A stretch of DNA of 64,000 nucleotides from Nocardioides sp. NBC_00368 (lineage in GTDB: Bacteria > Actinomycetota > Actinomycetes > Propionibacteriales > Nocardioidaceae): NCBI RefSeq assembly GCF_036090055.1, contig NZ_CP107970.1, positions 3,846,501 to 3,910,500 of the forward strand, given 5' to 3'. Below, piece by piece: positions 44,618 through 52,146 of this stretch (its first letter is position 1; every line of letters starts with the position of its first letter). Under the pieces are notes generated by a model. The model was not told the DNA's origin, did not search any database, and saw only the letters and a program-made list of their open reading frames with translations. Position numbers and translations under genes: made by a program.

Positions 44618-45250
44618 ATGAGGATCACGAAGTTCGGCCATTCCTGTGTCCGGATCGAGCACGACGGGGCGGTGGTGGTCGTCGACCCGGGCGTGTTCGC
44701 GCAGCCCGAGGCGCTGGACGGCGCGACGGCGGTGCTGATCACCCACGAGCACCCCGACCACTACAGCCCGGCGCTCCTCGAGGGCAGCGACGCACCCGTC
44801 TACACCATCGGCGCGGTCGCGGCACAGATCCAGAAGGGTGCTCCCGCGGTCCACGAGCGGACCACGGTGGTGAAGCCGGGCGAGTCCTTCGTCGCCGGGC
44901 TCCCGGTCACCGCGGTCAACGAGAAGCACGCGGTCATCCACGCCGACATGCCCCACTTCGACAACTCCGGCTACCTGATCCAGGCCGGGGACACCAAGAT
45001 CTTCCACCCGGGCGACGCACTCGACGGTCCCGGCCAGGCCGTGGACGTACTCTTCCTGCCGGTCTCGGCGCCGTGGGCCCGATCGGCCGAGCTGATCGAC
45101 TTCGCCCGCGAGGTCGGCGCCTCCCGGACCGTCGCGATCCACGACCGGGTCTACTCCGAGTTCGGCTCCGGGGTCTTCGACACCCAGGCGGCCAACCTGA
45201 TCCCGGCCGAGCGCGGCTACGTACGTCTCGCGGACGGGGCCGACCTCTGA
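44618..45250 (+). CDS. MBL-fold metal-dependent hydrolase (UlaG-like)
   Basis: 210-aa metallo-beta-lactamase-fold protein. MRITKFGHSCVRIEHDGA at the N-terminus, the metal motif ITHEHPDHYSPALLE (HxHxDH), KIFHPGDALDGPGQAVDVLF (metal-binding Asp) and VAIHDRVYSEFG (last His) are present. This short UlaG-like branch acts on unknown substrates. TGATG overlap with the next gene. Confidence 0.87.
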   Translation: MRITKFGHSCVRIEHDGAVVVVDPGVFAQPEALDGATAVLITHEHPDHYSPALLEGSDAPVYTIGAVAAQIQKGAPAVHERTTVVKPGESFVAGLPVTAVNEKHAVIHADMPHFDNSGYLIQAGDTKIFHPGDALDGPGQAVDVLFLPVSAPWARSAELIDFAREVGASRTVAIHDRVYSEFGSGVFDTQAANLIPAERGYVRLADGADL

Positions 45251-45528
45251 TGGCCCTCGTCGCAGTCCTGTACGCCTACAACGACCTCCCCGACGTACGC
45301 GCCGAGCACCTCGACGCCCATCGTGGGTTCCTGGCGAGCCAGGACGACCTGGTCCTCTCCGGCCCCACCTCCGACGGCTCCGGCCTGCTCGTCTTCGAGG
45401 GCGACATCGCCACGGTCGAGGCGGTCGTCGACGACGACCCGTTCCTCGCGGTCGGGCTGATCAAGGAGCGCCGGATCTTCGAGTGGACCCCGGTCCTCGG
45501 CTCCTGGAAGTCCCAGCTGGGCCTGTGA
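45250..45528 (+). CDS. YciI-family protein
   Basis: 92-aa ferredoxin-like dimeric alpha+beta-barrel protein: VAVLYAYNDLPDVRAEHLDAHRGFL with the conserved His, LVLSGPTSDGSGLLVFEGD, DDPFLAVGLIKERRIFEWTPV. Members are possible dehydrochlorinase-like enzymes; function unknown here. Its ATG overlaps the MBL gene stop, so the pair is coupled. Confidence 0.85.
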   Translation: MALVAVLYAYNDLPDVRAEHLDAHRGFLASQDDLVLSGPTSDGSGLLVFEGDIATVEAVVDDDPFLAVGLIKERRIFEWTPVLGSWKSQLGL

Positions 45529-45550
45529 GGACCGGGGCCACCCGGAGGGA

Positions 45551-46414
45551 TCACCCCAGCGCGAGCGCCTGCAGGCGTTCGTACGCGCCGTTGAACGTGT
45601 TCTGGTCCAGCGGTGACGAGGTGTACTGCCAGAAGGTGTAGTAGCCCCATCCGGCCGGCAGGGTGCCGGGCGTGCTGGCGTAGCGCGCGATCCAGAGCGG
45701 GTGGGCGCTGGCGAACTGCGAGGTGTTGCCGGTGCAGGTCGTCCACCAGTCGGTGGTCGTGTAGATGACCGCGTCGCGGCCGGTGCGATAGCGGTAGCGG
45801 TCCAGGAAGGCCGCGATCCAGGAGCGCATCGACGCCTGCGAGAGGCCGTAGCAGGTGCCGCCGCTGTAGGGGTTGTACTCGATGTCGAGCACGCCCGGCA
45901 GCGTCTTCCCGTCGGCCGACCAGCCGCCGCCGTTGTTGACGAAGTAGTCGGCCTGCGCCGCACCGCCGGAGTCGGAGGGGTTGGCAAAGTGGTAGGCGCC
46001 GCGGATGAAGCCCTGGTTGTAGGAGCCGTTGTACTGCTGCGGGAAGTAGGTGCTGTTGCGGTAGTAGGTGCCCTCGGTCGCCTTGATGTAGGCGAACCGC
46101 TTGCCCTGGCCCCACCAGTAGGCCCAGTCGACGTTGCCCTGGTGACCGGAGACGTCGATGCCCGCCACGGACGCCTGGGCCGTGATCGGCTGCTCCTGCG
46201 GGGTGCCACCCTCGGCGTGCGAGCCGGGCGTCGACCAGCCGACGTACGCCCCGTGCTCCAACGTGACCCCGTGGGACCTCGCCTTCTGGGTGAGATGTCG
46301 GTCCTCCTTCTCGGCGGCGCCGGCGGCGGACTGGGTCGGGGAGAGGGAGATGGCGAGGAGGAGACCGGCGGTCAACGCGGTCACTCTCATGGATCTACGG
46401 CGCGAAGGACTCAT
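45551..46414 (-). CDS. Secreted GH25 lysozyme (N-acetylmuramidase)
   Basis: 287-aa exported muramidase. Start ATG 46414 (MSPSRRRSMRVTALTAGLLL) gives a Sec signal peptide with basic n-region and cleavage near QSAAGAAEK. The catalytic GH25 domain covers residues ~85-287: AGIDVSGHQGNVDW, RFAYIKATEGTYYRNS, GAYHFANP, the catalytic GVLDIEYNPYSGG (Asp-x-Glu), WIARYASTPG and the terminal FWQYTSS. The GH25 fold cleaves the MurNAc-GlcNAc bond. An AE-rich linker of ~50 residues precedes it. Monocistronic and convergent with the YciI gene; role in wall turnover or competition is undecided. Confidence 0.93.
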   Translation of the reverse strand: MSPSRRRSMRVTALTAGLLLAISLSPTQSAAGAAEKEDRHLTQKARSHGVTLEHGAYVGWSTPGSHAEGGTPQEQPITAQASVAGIDVSGHQGNVDWAYWWGQGKRFAYIKATEGTYYRNSTYFPQQYNGSYNQGFIRGAYHFANPSDSGGAAQADYFVNNGGGWSADGKTLPGVLDIEYNPYSGGTCYGLSQASMRSWIAAFLDRYRYRTGRDAVIYTTTDWWTTCTGNTSQFASAHPLWIARYASTPGTLPAGWGYYTFWQYTSSPLDQNTFNGAYERLQALALG

Positions 46415-46536
46415 GGGGCTACGCCTTTCCTGTCGAATCGGAGCCCGAGACAAACAGGCCCGAGGAGGACTGCACTGGGAAAACATGGTGCCGCAACCCA
46501 TGTCCCCCGGGGAATGTTTTCCGGTAAGCAAGTTAC

Positions 46537-46552
46537 TCAACCAAATGGTTGA
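46537..46552. promoter_or_regulatory. ArsR operator, copy 1
   Basis: TCAACCAAATGGTTGA, a palindrome with arms TCAACCA/TGGTTGA, 58 nt upstream of the arsR start. It is identical to copy 2 at 46584-46599, 47 bp apart. Confidence 0.75.
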
Positions 46553-46583
46553 CAAGGCCGTACGCGGCGACCTAACGTCGTTA

Positions 46584-46599
46584 TCAACCAAATGGTTGA
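46584..46599. promoter_or_regulatory. ArsR operator, copy 2
   Basis: Second identical TCAACCAAATGGTTGA, ending 10 nt before ATG 46610 and so overlapping the ribosome-binding region. Binding here would block the promoter and start region; autoregulation by ArsR is likely (inference). Confidence 0.75.
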
Positions 46600-46609
46600 G
46601 GAGTGACGG

Positions 46610-46969
46610 ATGAGCGAGGACAGACTCTCCCGAGTCTTTGCGGCACTGGCGGACCCGACCCGGCGCGACCTGATCGCCCGGCTCTCGTCGGCCGACGCGA
46701 CCGTCGGCGAGCTGGCGGCGCCCTACGACGTCAGCCTCCAGGCGGTCTCCAAGCACCTCAAGGTGCTCGAGGACGCCGGCCTGGTGAGCCGGGAGTCACG
46801 CCGCGCGCCCGTCCGCCTCGAAGCGGAGGTGTTCGACCTCATGACCAAATGGATCGAGCGATACCAACAGCAGGCCGAAGAGCGCTACCGACGCTTGGAC
46901 GCGCTGCTCGCCGAGATGCAGGAAGACCAACCAGCCCGAGAACCAGCCCGAGAAGAGGACGCATCATGA
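46610..46969 (+). CDS. ArsR-family transcriptional repressor
   Basis: 119-aa winged-helix repressor. VFAALADPTRRDLIARLSSAD, LAAPYDVSLQAVSKHLKVLEDAGLVSRE is the HTH (residues ~10-70). There is no metal-binding cysteine or CVC motif, so it is likely not a metal sensor; it resembles SdpR-type repressors controlling SRPBCC genes. It leads an operon with two coupled genes (ATGA overlaps) and has two operators upstream. Confidence 0.92.
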   Translation: MSEDRLSRVFAALADPTRRDLIARLSSADATVGELAAPYDVSLQAVSKHLKVLEDAGLVSRESRRAPVRLEAEVFDLMTKWIERYQQQAEERYRRLDALLAEMQEDQPAREPAREEDAS

Positions 46970-47454
46970 CCACCACGAAGCACGAGACCACGATCGAGGC
47001 CTCCAAGGAGGCCCCGACGATCACCATCGTCCGCGAGTTCGACGCTCCCCCGGAGCTCGTCTTCCGCGCTCACGCCGACAAGGAGCTGTACGCCAAGTGG
47101 CTCGGCCCGCGCGACGTCGGTATGAACATCACCACGTGGGACTTCCGCACCGGCGGCTCGTGGGCCTACTCGGCCGAGCGCGACGGTGACGAGTTCACCC
47201 AGTTCTTCGGCAGCTTCCACGAGGTGCGCGAGAACGAGCGCATCGTGCAGACCTTCACCTGGCGCGGCGCGCCCGACGGAGCGTCGCTGGAATACCTCAC
47301 CTTCGAGCCGCTCCCCGGCGGCCGCACCCGGCTGACCGGCCTCAGCGTCGTGGAGTCCTTCGAGACCCAGGCCGCCATCATGGCCAGCGGCATGGACAAG
47401 GGCGTGGTCCAGGGCTACGAGCAGCTCGACGAGCTCCTGGCGGAGCTGGCATGA
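46966..47454 (+). CDS. SRPBCC (AHSA1-type) protein
   Basis: 162-aa hydrophobic-cavity protein: TITIVREFDAPPELVFRAHAD near residue 20, KWLGPRDVGMNITTWDFRTGGSW, FHEVRENERIVQTFTWRG and the closing GMDKGVVQGYEQLDELLAEL. AHSA1-domain proteins next to ArsR genes are common; the ligand is unknown. ATGA overlaps with arsR and the next gene. Confidence 0.9.
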   Translation: MTTTKHETTIEASKEAPTITIVREFDAPPELVFRAHADKELYAKWLGPRDVGMNITTWDFRTGGSWAYSAERDGDEFTQFFGSFHEVRENERIVQTFTWRGAPDGASLEYLTFEPLPGGRTRLTGLSVVESFETQAAIMASGMDKGVVQGYEQLDELLAELA

Positions 47455-48005
47455 CACCGGCTCAGCAGCACGCGTACGACGCGGGGCGGTTCGCCGAGCT
47501 CGTCGGCAGCGCCTCGCCGTCGGACTGGTCGCGACCCTCGCCCGTCGCGGAGTGGACGGCGCTCGACGTGGTCGCCCACCTGGTCGAATGGTCGCGAGGG
47601 TTCCTGAACGGATCCGCCGGGACCGACCTGACGCCGCTCGACGTCGCCGCGGACCCGGTCGGCGCCTGGAAGGCCCACACCGCCGACGTACAGGCCCTCT
47701 TCGACGACCCCGCCGACCGGATGGTCTCCAACCCGCACATGGGCGACAAGCCGCTCGACGTCGCGCTCTCGGAGATCTACACCCCCGACATCTGGATGCA
47801 CTCCTGGGACCTGTCCCGGGCCCTCGGGCGCGACTTCGACCTCGGCGCCGAGCGCTCCGCGGCGATGCTGGTCGGCGCGGCCGCCATGGAGGACGCCATG
47901 CGCGCCTCGGGCCAGTTCGGTCCCCGGGTCGAGGTGCCTGCCGACGCCTCTCCCCAGGAGCAGCTCCTCGGCTTCATCGGCCGGGATCCGTACTGGCGGG
48001 CCTGA
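47451..48005 (+). CDS. DinB-like TIGR03086/mycothiol-dependent-type metalloprotein
   Basis: 184-aa four-helix-bundle protein: DWSRPSPVAEWTALDVVAHLVEWSRGF supplies the first metal His, and IWMHSWDLSRALGRDFDL the second region. It resembles the MDMPI N-terminal domain/TIGR03086 group in actinobacteria, whose members may use mycothiol; activity here is unknown. Third gene of the ArsR operon, translationally coupled. Confidence 0.8.
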   Translation: MTPAQQHAYDAGRFAELVGSASPSDWSRPSPVAEWTALDVVAHLVEWSRGFLNGSAGTDLTPLDVAADPVGAWKAHTADVQALFDDPADRMVSNPHMGDKPLDVALSEIYTPDIWMHSWDLSRALGRDFDLGAERSAAMLVGAAAMEDAMRASGQFGPRVEVPADASPQEQLLGFIGRDPYWRA

Positions 48006-48006
48006 C

Positions 48007-48351
48007 TCAGGACAGAGTCAGGCTCCCGACGCCGGAGGTGTAGTGGGTCGCGTACGTCAGCTGCACCTGCTCGGCTCCGGGCGAGAGCAGGATCGTGGCG
48101 GCCTGCTGGACGTAGTTGCCCTCGACGTGGACGCTGACGTGGCAGGCCCGCTCGGCGGGGATCTCGAAGGAGACCGTCCCCCAGTAGACGACGTACTGCC
48201 TTCCGTCGATGCTCGCTATCGGCGGCAGCTTGCCCGGGTTGTTCGCGAGCATCTTGTTTCCGCTGGTCAGGTGGAGCACCAGGATGCGCTTGGCGCCGGT
48301 GTAGTAGTCGACGTAGGGCACCACGCCCGGCCACTGTGGCTGTTCGGTCAC
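48007..48351 (-). CDS. Hypothetical protein
   Basis: 114-aa protein, start GTG 48351 (VTEQPQWPGVVPY) chosen to avoid menD overlap. It appears all-beta (KRILVLHLTSGNKML, QYVVYWGTVSFEIP, HVSVHVEGNYVQQAATILL, QVQLTYATHYTSG), with no signal or membrane helix. The stop is 1 nt from that of the convergent DinB-like gene. I do not recognise a family. Confidence 0.6.
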   Translation of the reverse strand: MTEQPQWPGVVPYVDYYTGAKRILVLHLTSGNKMLANNPGKLPPIASIDGRQYVVYWGTVSFEIPAERACHVSVHVEGNYVQQAATILLSPGAEQVQLTYATHYTSGVGSLTLS

Positions 48352-48386
48352 GCGCACACTGTGCCATGACCGACCGCGCCGCCGGC

Positions 48387-50006
48387 TCAGGAACGAGCCA
48401 GGGCCCGGATGGCGAGGTCGAGCTCCCTGCGGCCGCCGCGGGAGACCGCGGCCTCGACGACCTCGATACCGCCGTTCGGGGAGGCGAGGGCGGCCTCGAG
48501 CTCGGGGACGGAGGTGACCGCGAGGTGCGGGATGCGGTGAGCGGCGCAGAGGGCCTCCAGCGAGGTGCCGTGCGGCGTGCCGAAGAGGCGCTCGAACCTG
48601 TCGGAGTACTCGTCGGCGCCCTGCTCCAGCGAGGCGAAGATCGAGCCGCCGTCGTCGTTGACGACGACGATGGTCAGGTCGGGGCGGGCCTCCTCCGGGC
48701 CGAGCAGGAGACCGCCGGAGTCGTGGAGGAAGGTGACGTCGCCCATCAGTGCGAGCGCGCGCGTCGACGACAACCGGCCGACGGCGGCGCCGACCGCGGT
48801 CGAGACGATGCCGTCGATGCCGGCCAGGCCACGGTTGGCGATCACCTTCCGTCGCCCGCCGACACGGTTGGGCCGCATCATCAGGTCGAGGTCGCGTACG
48901 GGGTTCGAGGGGCCCAGCACCAGCAGCCCGCCGTCGGGCAGAGCGCGGGCGACACAGGCGGAGACGTCGTACGCCGTCATCTCCTGCTGCTCGTGGAGCA
49001 GCCGGTCGACCTGACGACTGACCTCGCGATCCGCTGAGCGCCACTCCTCCAGCCACGCGGTGTCCGGAGTGCCGTCGACGTGGAGCCGCGTGCGGATCGT
49101 GCGGTCGACCCGGAACGGGCGCGCGGACCAGACACCCTCGACCGGGGCCGCGATGATCTCGACGTCGGCGCGGGCGAGCAGGTTGGTGACCGGCCGGGAG
49201 AGGGTCGGGTGACCGTAGACGACGACCCGCTCGATCCGCTCGGCGAGCGGTGACTCGAGCAGCAGTCGGTAGGAGCGCAGGGCGTTGTCACCCGTGCGGG
49301 CACCGGAGGAGGGCTCGGCGAGCAGCGGCCAGCCGCCGTCCTGGGCGAGGATCCGGGACGGCGGGCCGGCGTCGTCGCCGGCGACGACGACCGTCAGCGG
49401 CGTCCCGGCTCCCGTCGGGATCGACTCGTGGATCATCAGCTCGGGGCGTACCGGCGTCGGGCGGGCCTCGATCCGCCCCGGCTTCCACCGGTCGGGCGGC
49501 GTCAACGGCTCGTCCAGCTGGAGGTTCCAGTGGACGGGTCCGCGCGCGGAGTCGAGGGCCTCGCCGTGGCTCGCGTCCGGCGCCGTCGCCAGGTCGACGG
49601 TCTCCACCAGCCTCCCGAAGATGCCCACCTGGTCGGTGACCTGGTTGGCGCCGGTCTCGCGGAGCCGTGCCGGCCGGTCGGCGGTGACGGCGACCAGCGG
49701 TACGCCCGCATGGGCCGCCTCGAGCACCGACGGGTGCAGGTTGGCGACCGCGGTGCCGGAGGTGCACATCACCGCCGCGCGCGAGCCGACCTTGGTCAGG
49801 CCGAGCGCGAAGAAGCCGGCCGAGCGCTCGTCGATCCGGGTGTGCAGACGCACCAGTCCGGCCCGCGCGGCGTCGAAGACGGCGAACGAGAGCGGCGCGT
49901 TGCGCGAACCAGGGGCGATGACGATGTCGGTGACGCGCGCCTCGACGAGCGCGGTGACGACTGTGCGGGCGAGCTCGGTAGCGGTGGTCATGCGTTGTCC
50001 CGTCAT
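48387..50006 (-). CDS. menD: SEPHCHC synthase (menaquinone MenD)
   Basis: 539-aa thiamine-diphosphate enzyme joining 2-oxoglutarate to isochorismate. ATG 50006 overlaps the menC stop by 4 nt; ATG 49991 (MTTATELART) is an alternative. Motifs: VIAPGSRNAPLSFAVFD near residue 30, RIDERSAGFFALGL with the ThDP-activating glutamate near 55, CTSGTAVANLHPSVLEA, and the ThDP/Mg motif MGDVTFLHDSGGLL then VVVNDDGGSIFASLEQG near 440-475. It is followed by no further men gene. Confidence 0.95.
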   Translation of the reverse strand: MTGQRMTTATELARTVVTALVEARVTDIVIAPGSRNAPLSFAVFDAARAGLVRLHTRIDERSAGFFALGLTKVGSRAAVMCTSGTAVANLHPSVLEAAHAGVPLVAVTADRPARLRETGANQVTDQVGIFGRLVETVDLATAPDASHGEALDSARGPVHWNLQLDEPLTPPDRWKPGRIEARPTPVRPELMIHESIPTGAGTPLTVVVAGDDAGPPSRILAQDGGWPLLAEPSSGARTGDNALRSYRLLLESPLAERIERVVVYGHPTLSRPVTNLLARADVEIIAAPVEGVWSARPFRVDRTIRTRLHVDGTPDTAWLEEWRSADREVSRQVDRLLHEQQEMTAYDVSACVARALPDGGLLVLGPSNPVRDLDLMMRPNRVGGRRKVIANRGLAGIDGIVSTAVGAAVGRLSSTRALALMGDVTFLHDSGGLLLGPEEARPDLTIVVVNDDGGSIFASLEQGADEYSDRFERLFGTPHGTSLEALCAAHRIPHLAVTSVPELEAALASPNGGIEVVEAAVSRGGRRELDLAIRALARS

Positions 50007-50968
50007 CGACGCGCTTCCCGGTAGGCGCGGACATCGGCCAGACGCCGGCGCCAGAGCTCCACGCGCGCCGGCGCGGCACCCAGCGCCGGCTCGGCGAGCA
50101 ACCGCTCCGGTGCCGGCGAGGCCGGGAGCACCGGTAGGAGGCCAGCCTCCGGGAGGAGCGAGGTCGCGGTGATGTCGTCGGTGAGCATCGAGACCGTGCC
50201 CAGCCCGCACGCGTAGGGCAGCTCCGGCAACGCCGCCGCGAGTGCGATCCCGGCAGCCATACCGACCGAGGTCTCCAGGGCCGAGGAGACCACGCACGGC
50301 AGCCCGATGTCCTCGGCGATCCGCAGGCAGGCGCGTACGCCGCCCAGCGGCTGCACCTTCAGCACGGCCACGTCGGCAGCCTCGAGGTCGCGTACGCGGT
50401 AGGGGTCCGTGGCCCGCCGGATCGACTCGTCCGCAGCGATCGGGACGTCCACCGTGCGGCGTACGTCGGCGAGCTCCTCGACCGTGGGACAGGGCTGCTC
50501 GACGTACTCGAGCCCGCCGGCGGCCCGGTCGAGCACCTTGATCGAGGCCAACGCCTCATCGACCGTCCAGAGACCGTTGACGTCGATCCGCACCTTGCCC
50601 GCGGGGCCGAGGGCGTCCCGGACGGCCTCGACACGGGCGATGTCGTCGGCCAGGCTCTGGCCCGGATCGGCGACCTTCACCTTGGCGGTCGCGCACCCGG
50701 AGCGGGCCACGATCTCGTGGGCGCGCTCCGGTCCGACGGCGGGCACCGTCGCGTTGACGGGCACCGACTCTCGGAGCGGCGCCGGCCAGTCCCCCGCGGC
50801 CGCCTCCTCGGCGCAGCGCAGCCAGGGCTCGATCTCCGGGGTGTCGTAGTCGAGGAACGGCGACCACTCGCCCCATCCCCCGGCACCCTCGAAAACGATC
50901 CCCTCACGTTCGGTGATCCCACGGAAGCGGGTGGTCATCGGGAGGGAGTAGACGTGCAGGTCGGTCAT
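50003..50968 (-). CDS. menC: o-Succinylbenzoate synthase
   Basis: 321-aa enolase-superfamily enzyme dehydrating SHCHC. Start ATG 50968 (MTDLHVYSLPM). ATAKVKVADPG with the catalytic lysine near residue 106, RIDVNGLWTVDEAL, YVEQPCPTVEEL and IAADESIRR supply metal ligands, and VSSALETSVGMAAG the C-terminal loop. MenC is the second gene of menE-menC-menD on this strand, with ATGA overlaps at both ends. Confidence 0.94.
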   Translation of the reverse strand: MTDLHVYSLPMTTRFRGITEREGIVFEGAGGWGEWSPFLDYDTPEIEPWLRCAEEAAAGDWPAPLRESVPVNATVPAVGPERAHEIVARSGCATAKVKVADPGQSLADDIARVEAVRDALGPAGKVRIDVNGLWTVDEALASIKVLDRAAGGLEYVEQPCPTVEELADVRRTVDVPIAADESIRRATDPYRVRDLEAADVAVLKVQPLGGVRACLRIAEDIGLPCVVSSALETSVGMAAGIALAAALPELPYACGLGTVSMLTDDITATSLLPEAGLLPVLPASPAPERLLAEPALGAAPARVELWRRRLADVRAYREARR

Positions 50969-52002
50969 CGCTCCACCTCGTCGCTCGTGACCAGCGCGAG
51001 CAAGGCCTGCCGGTCGGGCTTCCCGTTGGCCAGGAGCGGGATCTCCTCGAGCGTGACGACCTGTCGCGGCGCCCAGGAGCGCGGGTGCTCCGCGGCGACC
51101 CAGTCGCGGGCGGCGCCGGCGCCGATGTCGCCGACGACGAAGGCGACCAGGCGCTGGCCCCACTCCTCGTCAGGGGTGCCGAGCGTCTCGGCTGCCGTCA
51201 CTGCCGGGTGCTCACGGAGCCTCCTGGCGACGAGCGCGGCCGGCACCTTCACGCCACCGGTGATCACCATGTCGTCGAGACGACCGAGGACCCGGAGCCG
51301 GCCGTCCTCGTCGAGGGTGCCGGCGTCGGAGGTGAGGAACCAGCCGTCGACCAGGGCCGTCGCCGTCTGCACCGGGTCGCCCTGGTAGCCGTCGAAGAGC
51401 GTCGGTCCGCTGATCCGGACCCGGCCGTCGGTGCCGATCGCGATCCCGACGCCGTCCAGCGGCATCGCGTCGTAGACGCACCCGCCGCAGGTCTCGGCCG
51501 AGCCGTAGGTGGCGATGACGCGCACCCCGGACTCCTCGGCCCGGGAGCGCAGCGACGGGTCGATCGGGCCACCGCCGAGCAGCAGCGTGTGAAACCCGGC
51601 CAGCGCGGCCAGATCGTCGCCACCTGACTCGACGATCCGGTGCAGCTGGGTCGGCACCATCGAGACGAACCGCGGCCCCTCCGCCATCGCCTCCGTGGCC
51701 TTCGCGAAGGATTCGTAGGCGGCGGCGATCACCGGCTCGTGGCCGGCCAGGAGCGAGCGGGCGATCACGTTGGCTCCGGCGACGTACGAATCGGGCAGCG
51801 TCAGCAGCCACTGCCCACTCGCCCCGACGCGGCGTGCCGACGCCGCTGCGGACGCCCTCATCGCATCGCGCGACAGCATCACCCGCTTGGGCCTGCCGGT
51901 CGATCCCGAGGTCTCCACGACCCAGTGCTCCGGCCCGCCTCCGGCGAGCCACTCGGCCATCGCGGCGACGGTGCGCTCAGCCCGTACCACCGCGTCGTTC
52001 AT
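50965..52002 (-). CDS. menE: o-Succinylbenzoate-CoA ligase
   Basis: 345-aa acyl-adenylate synthetase activating OSB with ATP and CoA. VVETSGSTGRPKRVMLSRDA is the P-loop, YGSAETCGGCVYD and SDAGTLDEDGRLRVLGRLDD the adenylate-binding and hinge regions, and PLLANGKPDRQAL the catalytic lysine end. It is a compact actinobacterial form (E. coli MenE ~450 aa). First gene of the menECD operon; its promoter region lies between 52003 and the hairpin element at 52063-52133. Confidence 0.93.
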   Translation of the reverse strand: MNDAVVRAERTVAAMAEWLAGGGPEHWVVETSGSTGRPKRVMLSRDAMRASAAASARRVGASGQWLLTLPDSYVAGANVIARSLLAGHEPVIAAAYESFAKATEAMAEGPRFVSMVPTQLHRIVESGGDDLAALAGFHTLLLGGGPIDPSLRSRAEESGVRVIATYGSAETCGGCVYDAMPLDGVGIAIGTDGRVRISGPTLFDGYQGDPVQTATALVDGWFLTSDAGTLDEDGRLRVLGRLDDMVITGGVKVPAALVARRLREHPAVTAAETLGTPDEEWGQRLVAFVVGDIGAGAARDWVAAEHPRSWAPRQVVTLEEIPLLANGKPDRQALLALVTSDEVER

Positions 52003-52062
52003 GCGCCCAACGCTATCTCCTGCGGTCTGGAGGCTTGTGGTGGGTTGGTGGGTTCCGCGGGC

Positions 52063-52133
52063 TGTAACACGCTGTTCGTAGCACTATCCGGTCGTTCCCA
52101 TAGGGCGAGTAGTTCTACGAACGACGTGTTACA
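52063..52133. repeat. Palindromic hairpin element, copy A
   Basis: Arms 52063-52085 (TGTAACACGCTGTTCGTAG...) and 52111-52133 pair at 20 of 23 positions around a 25-nt loop. It sits 13 nt past the stop of the M23/EEP gene and likely terminates it. The same palindrome, in reverse orientation, is at 63278-63347. Confidence 0.8.
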
Positions 52134-52146
52134 CGTGCCGCAGCCG

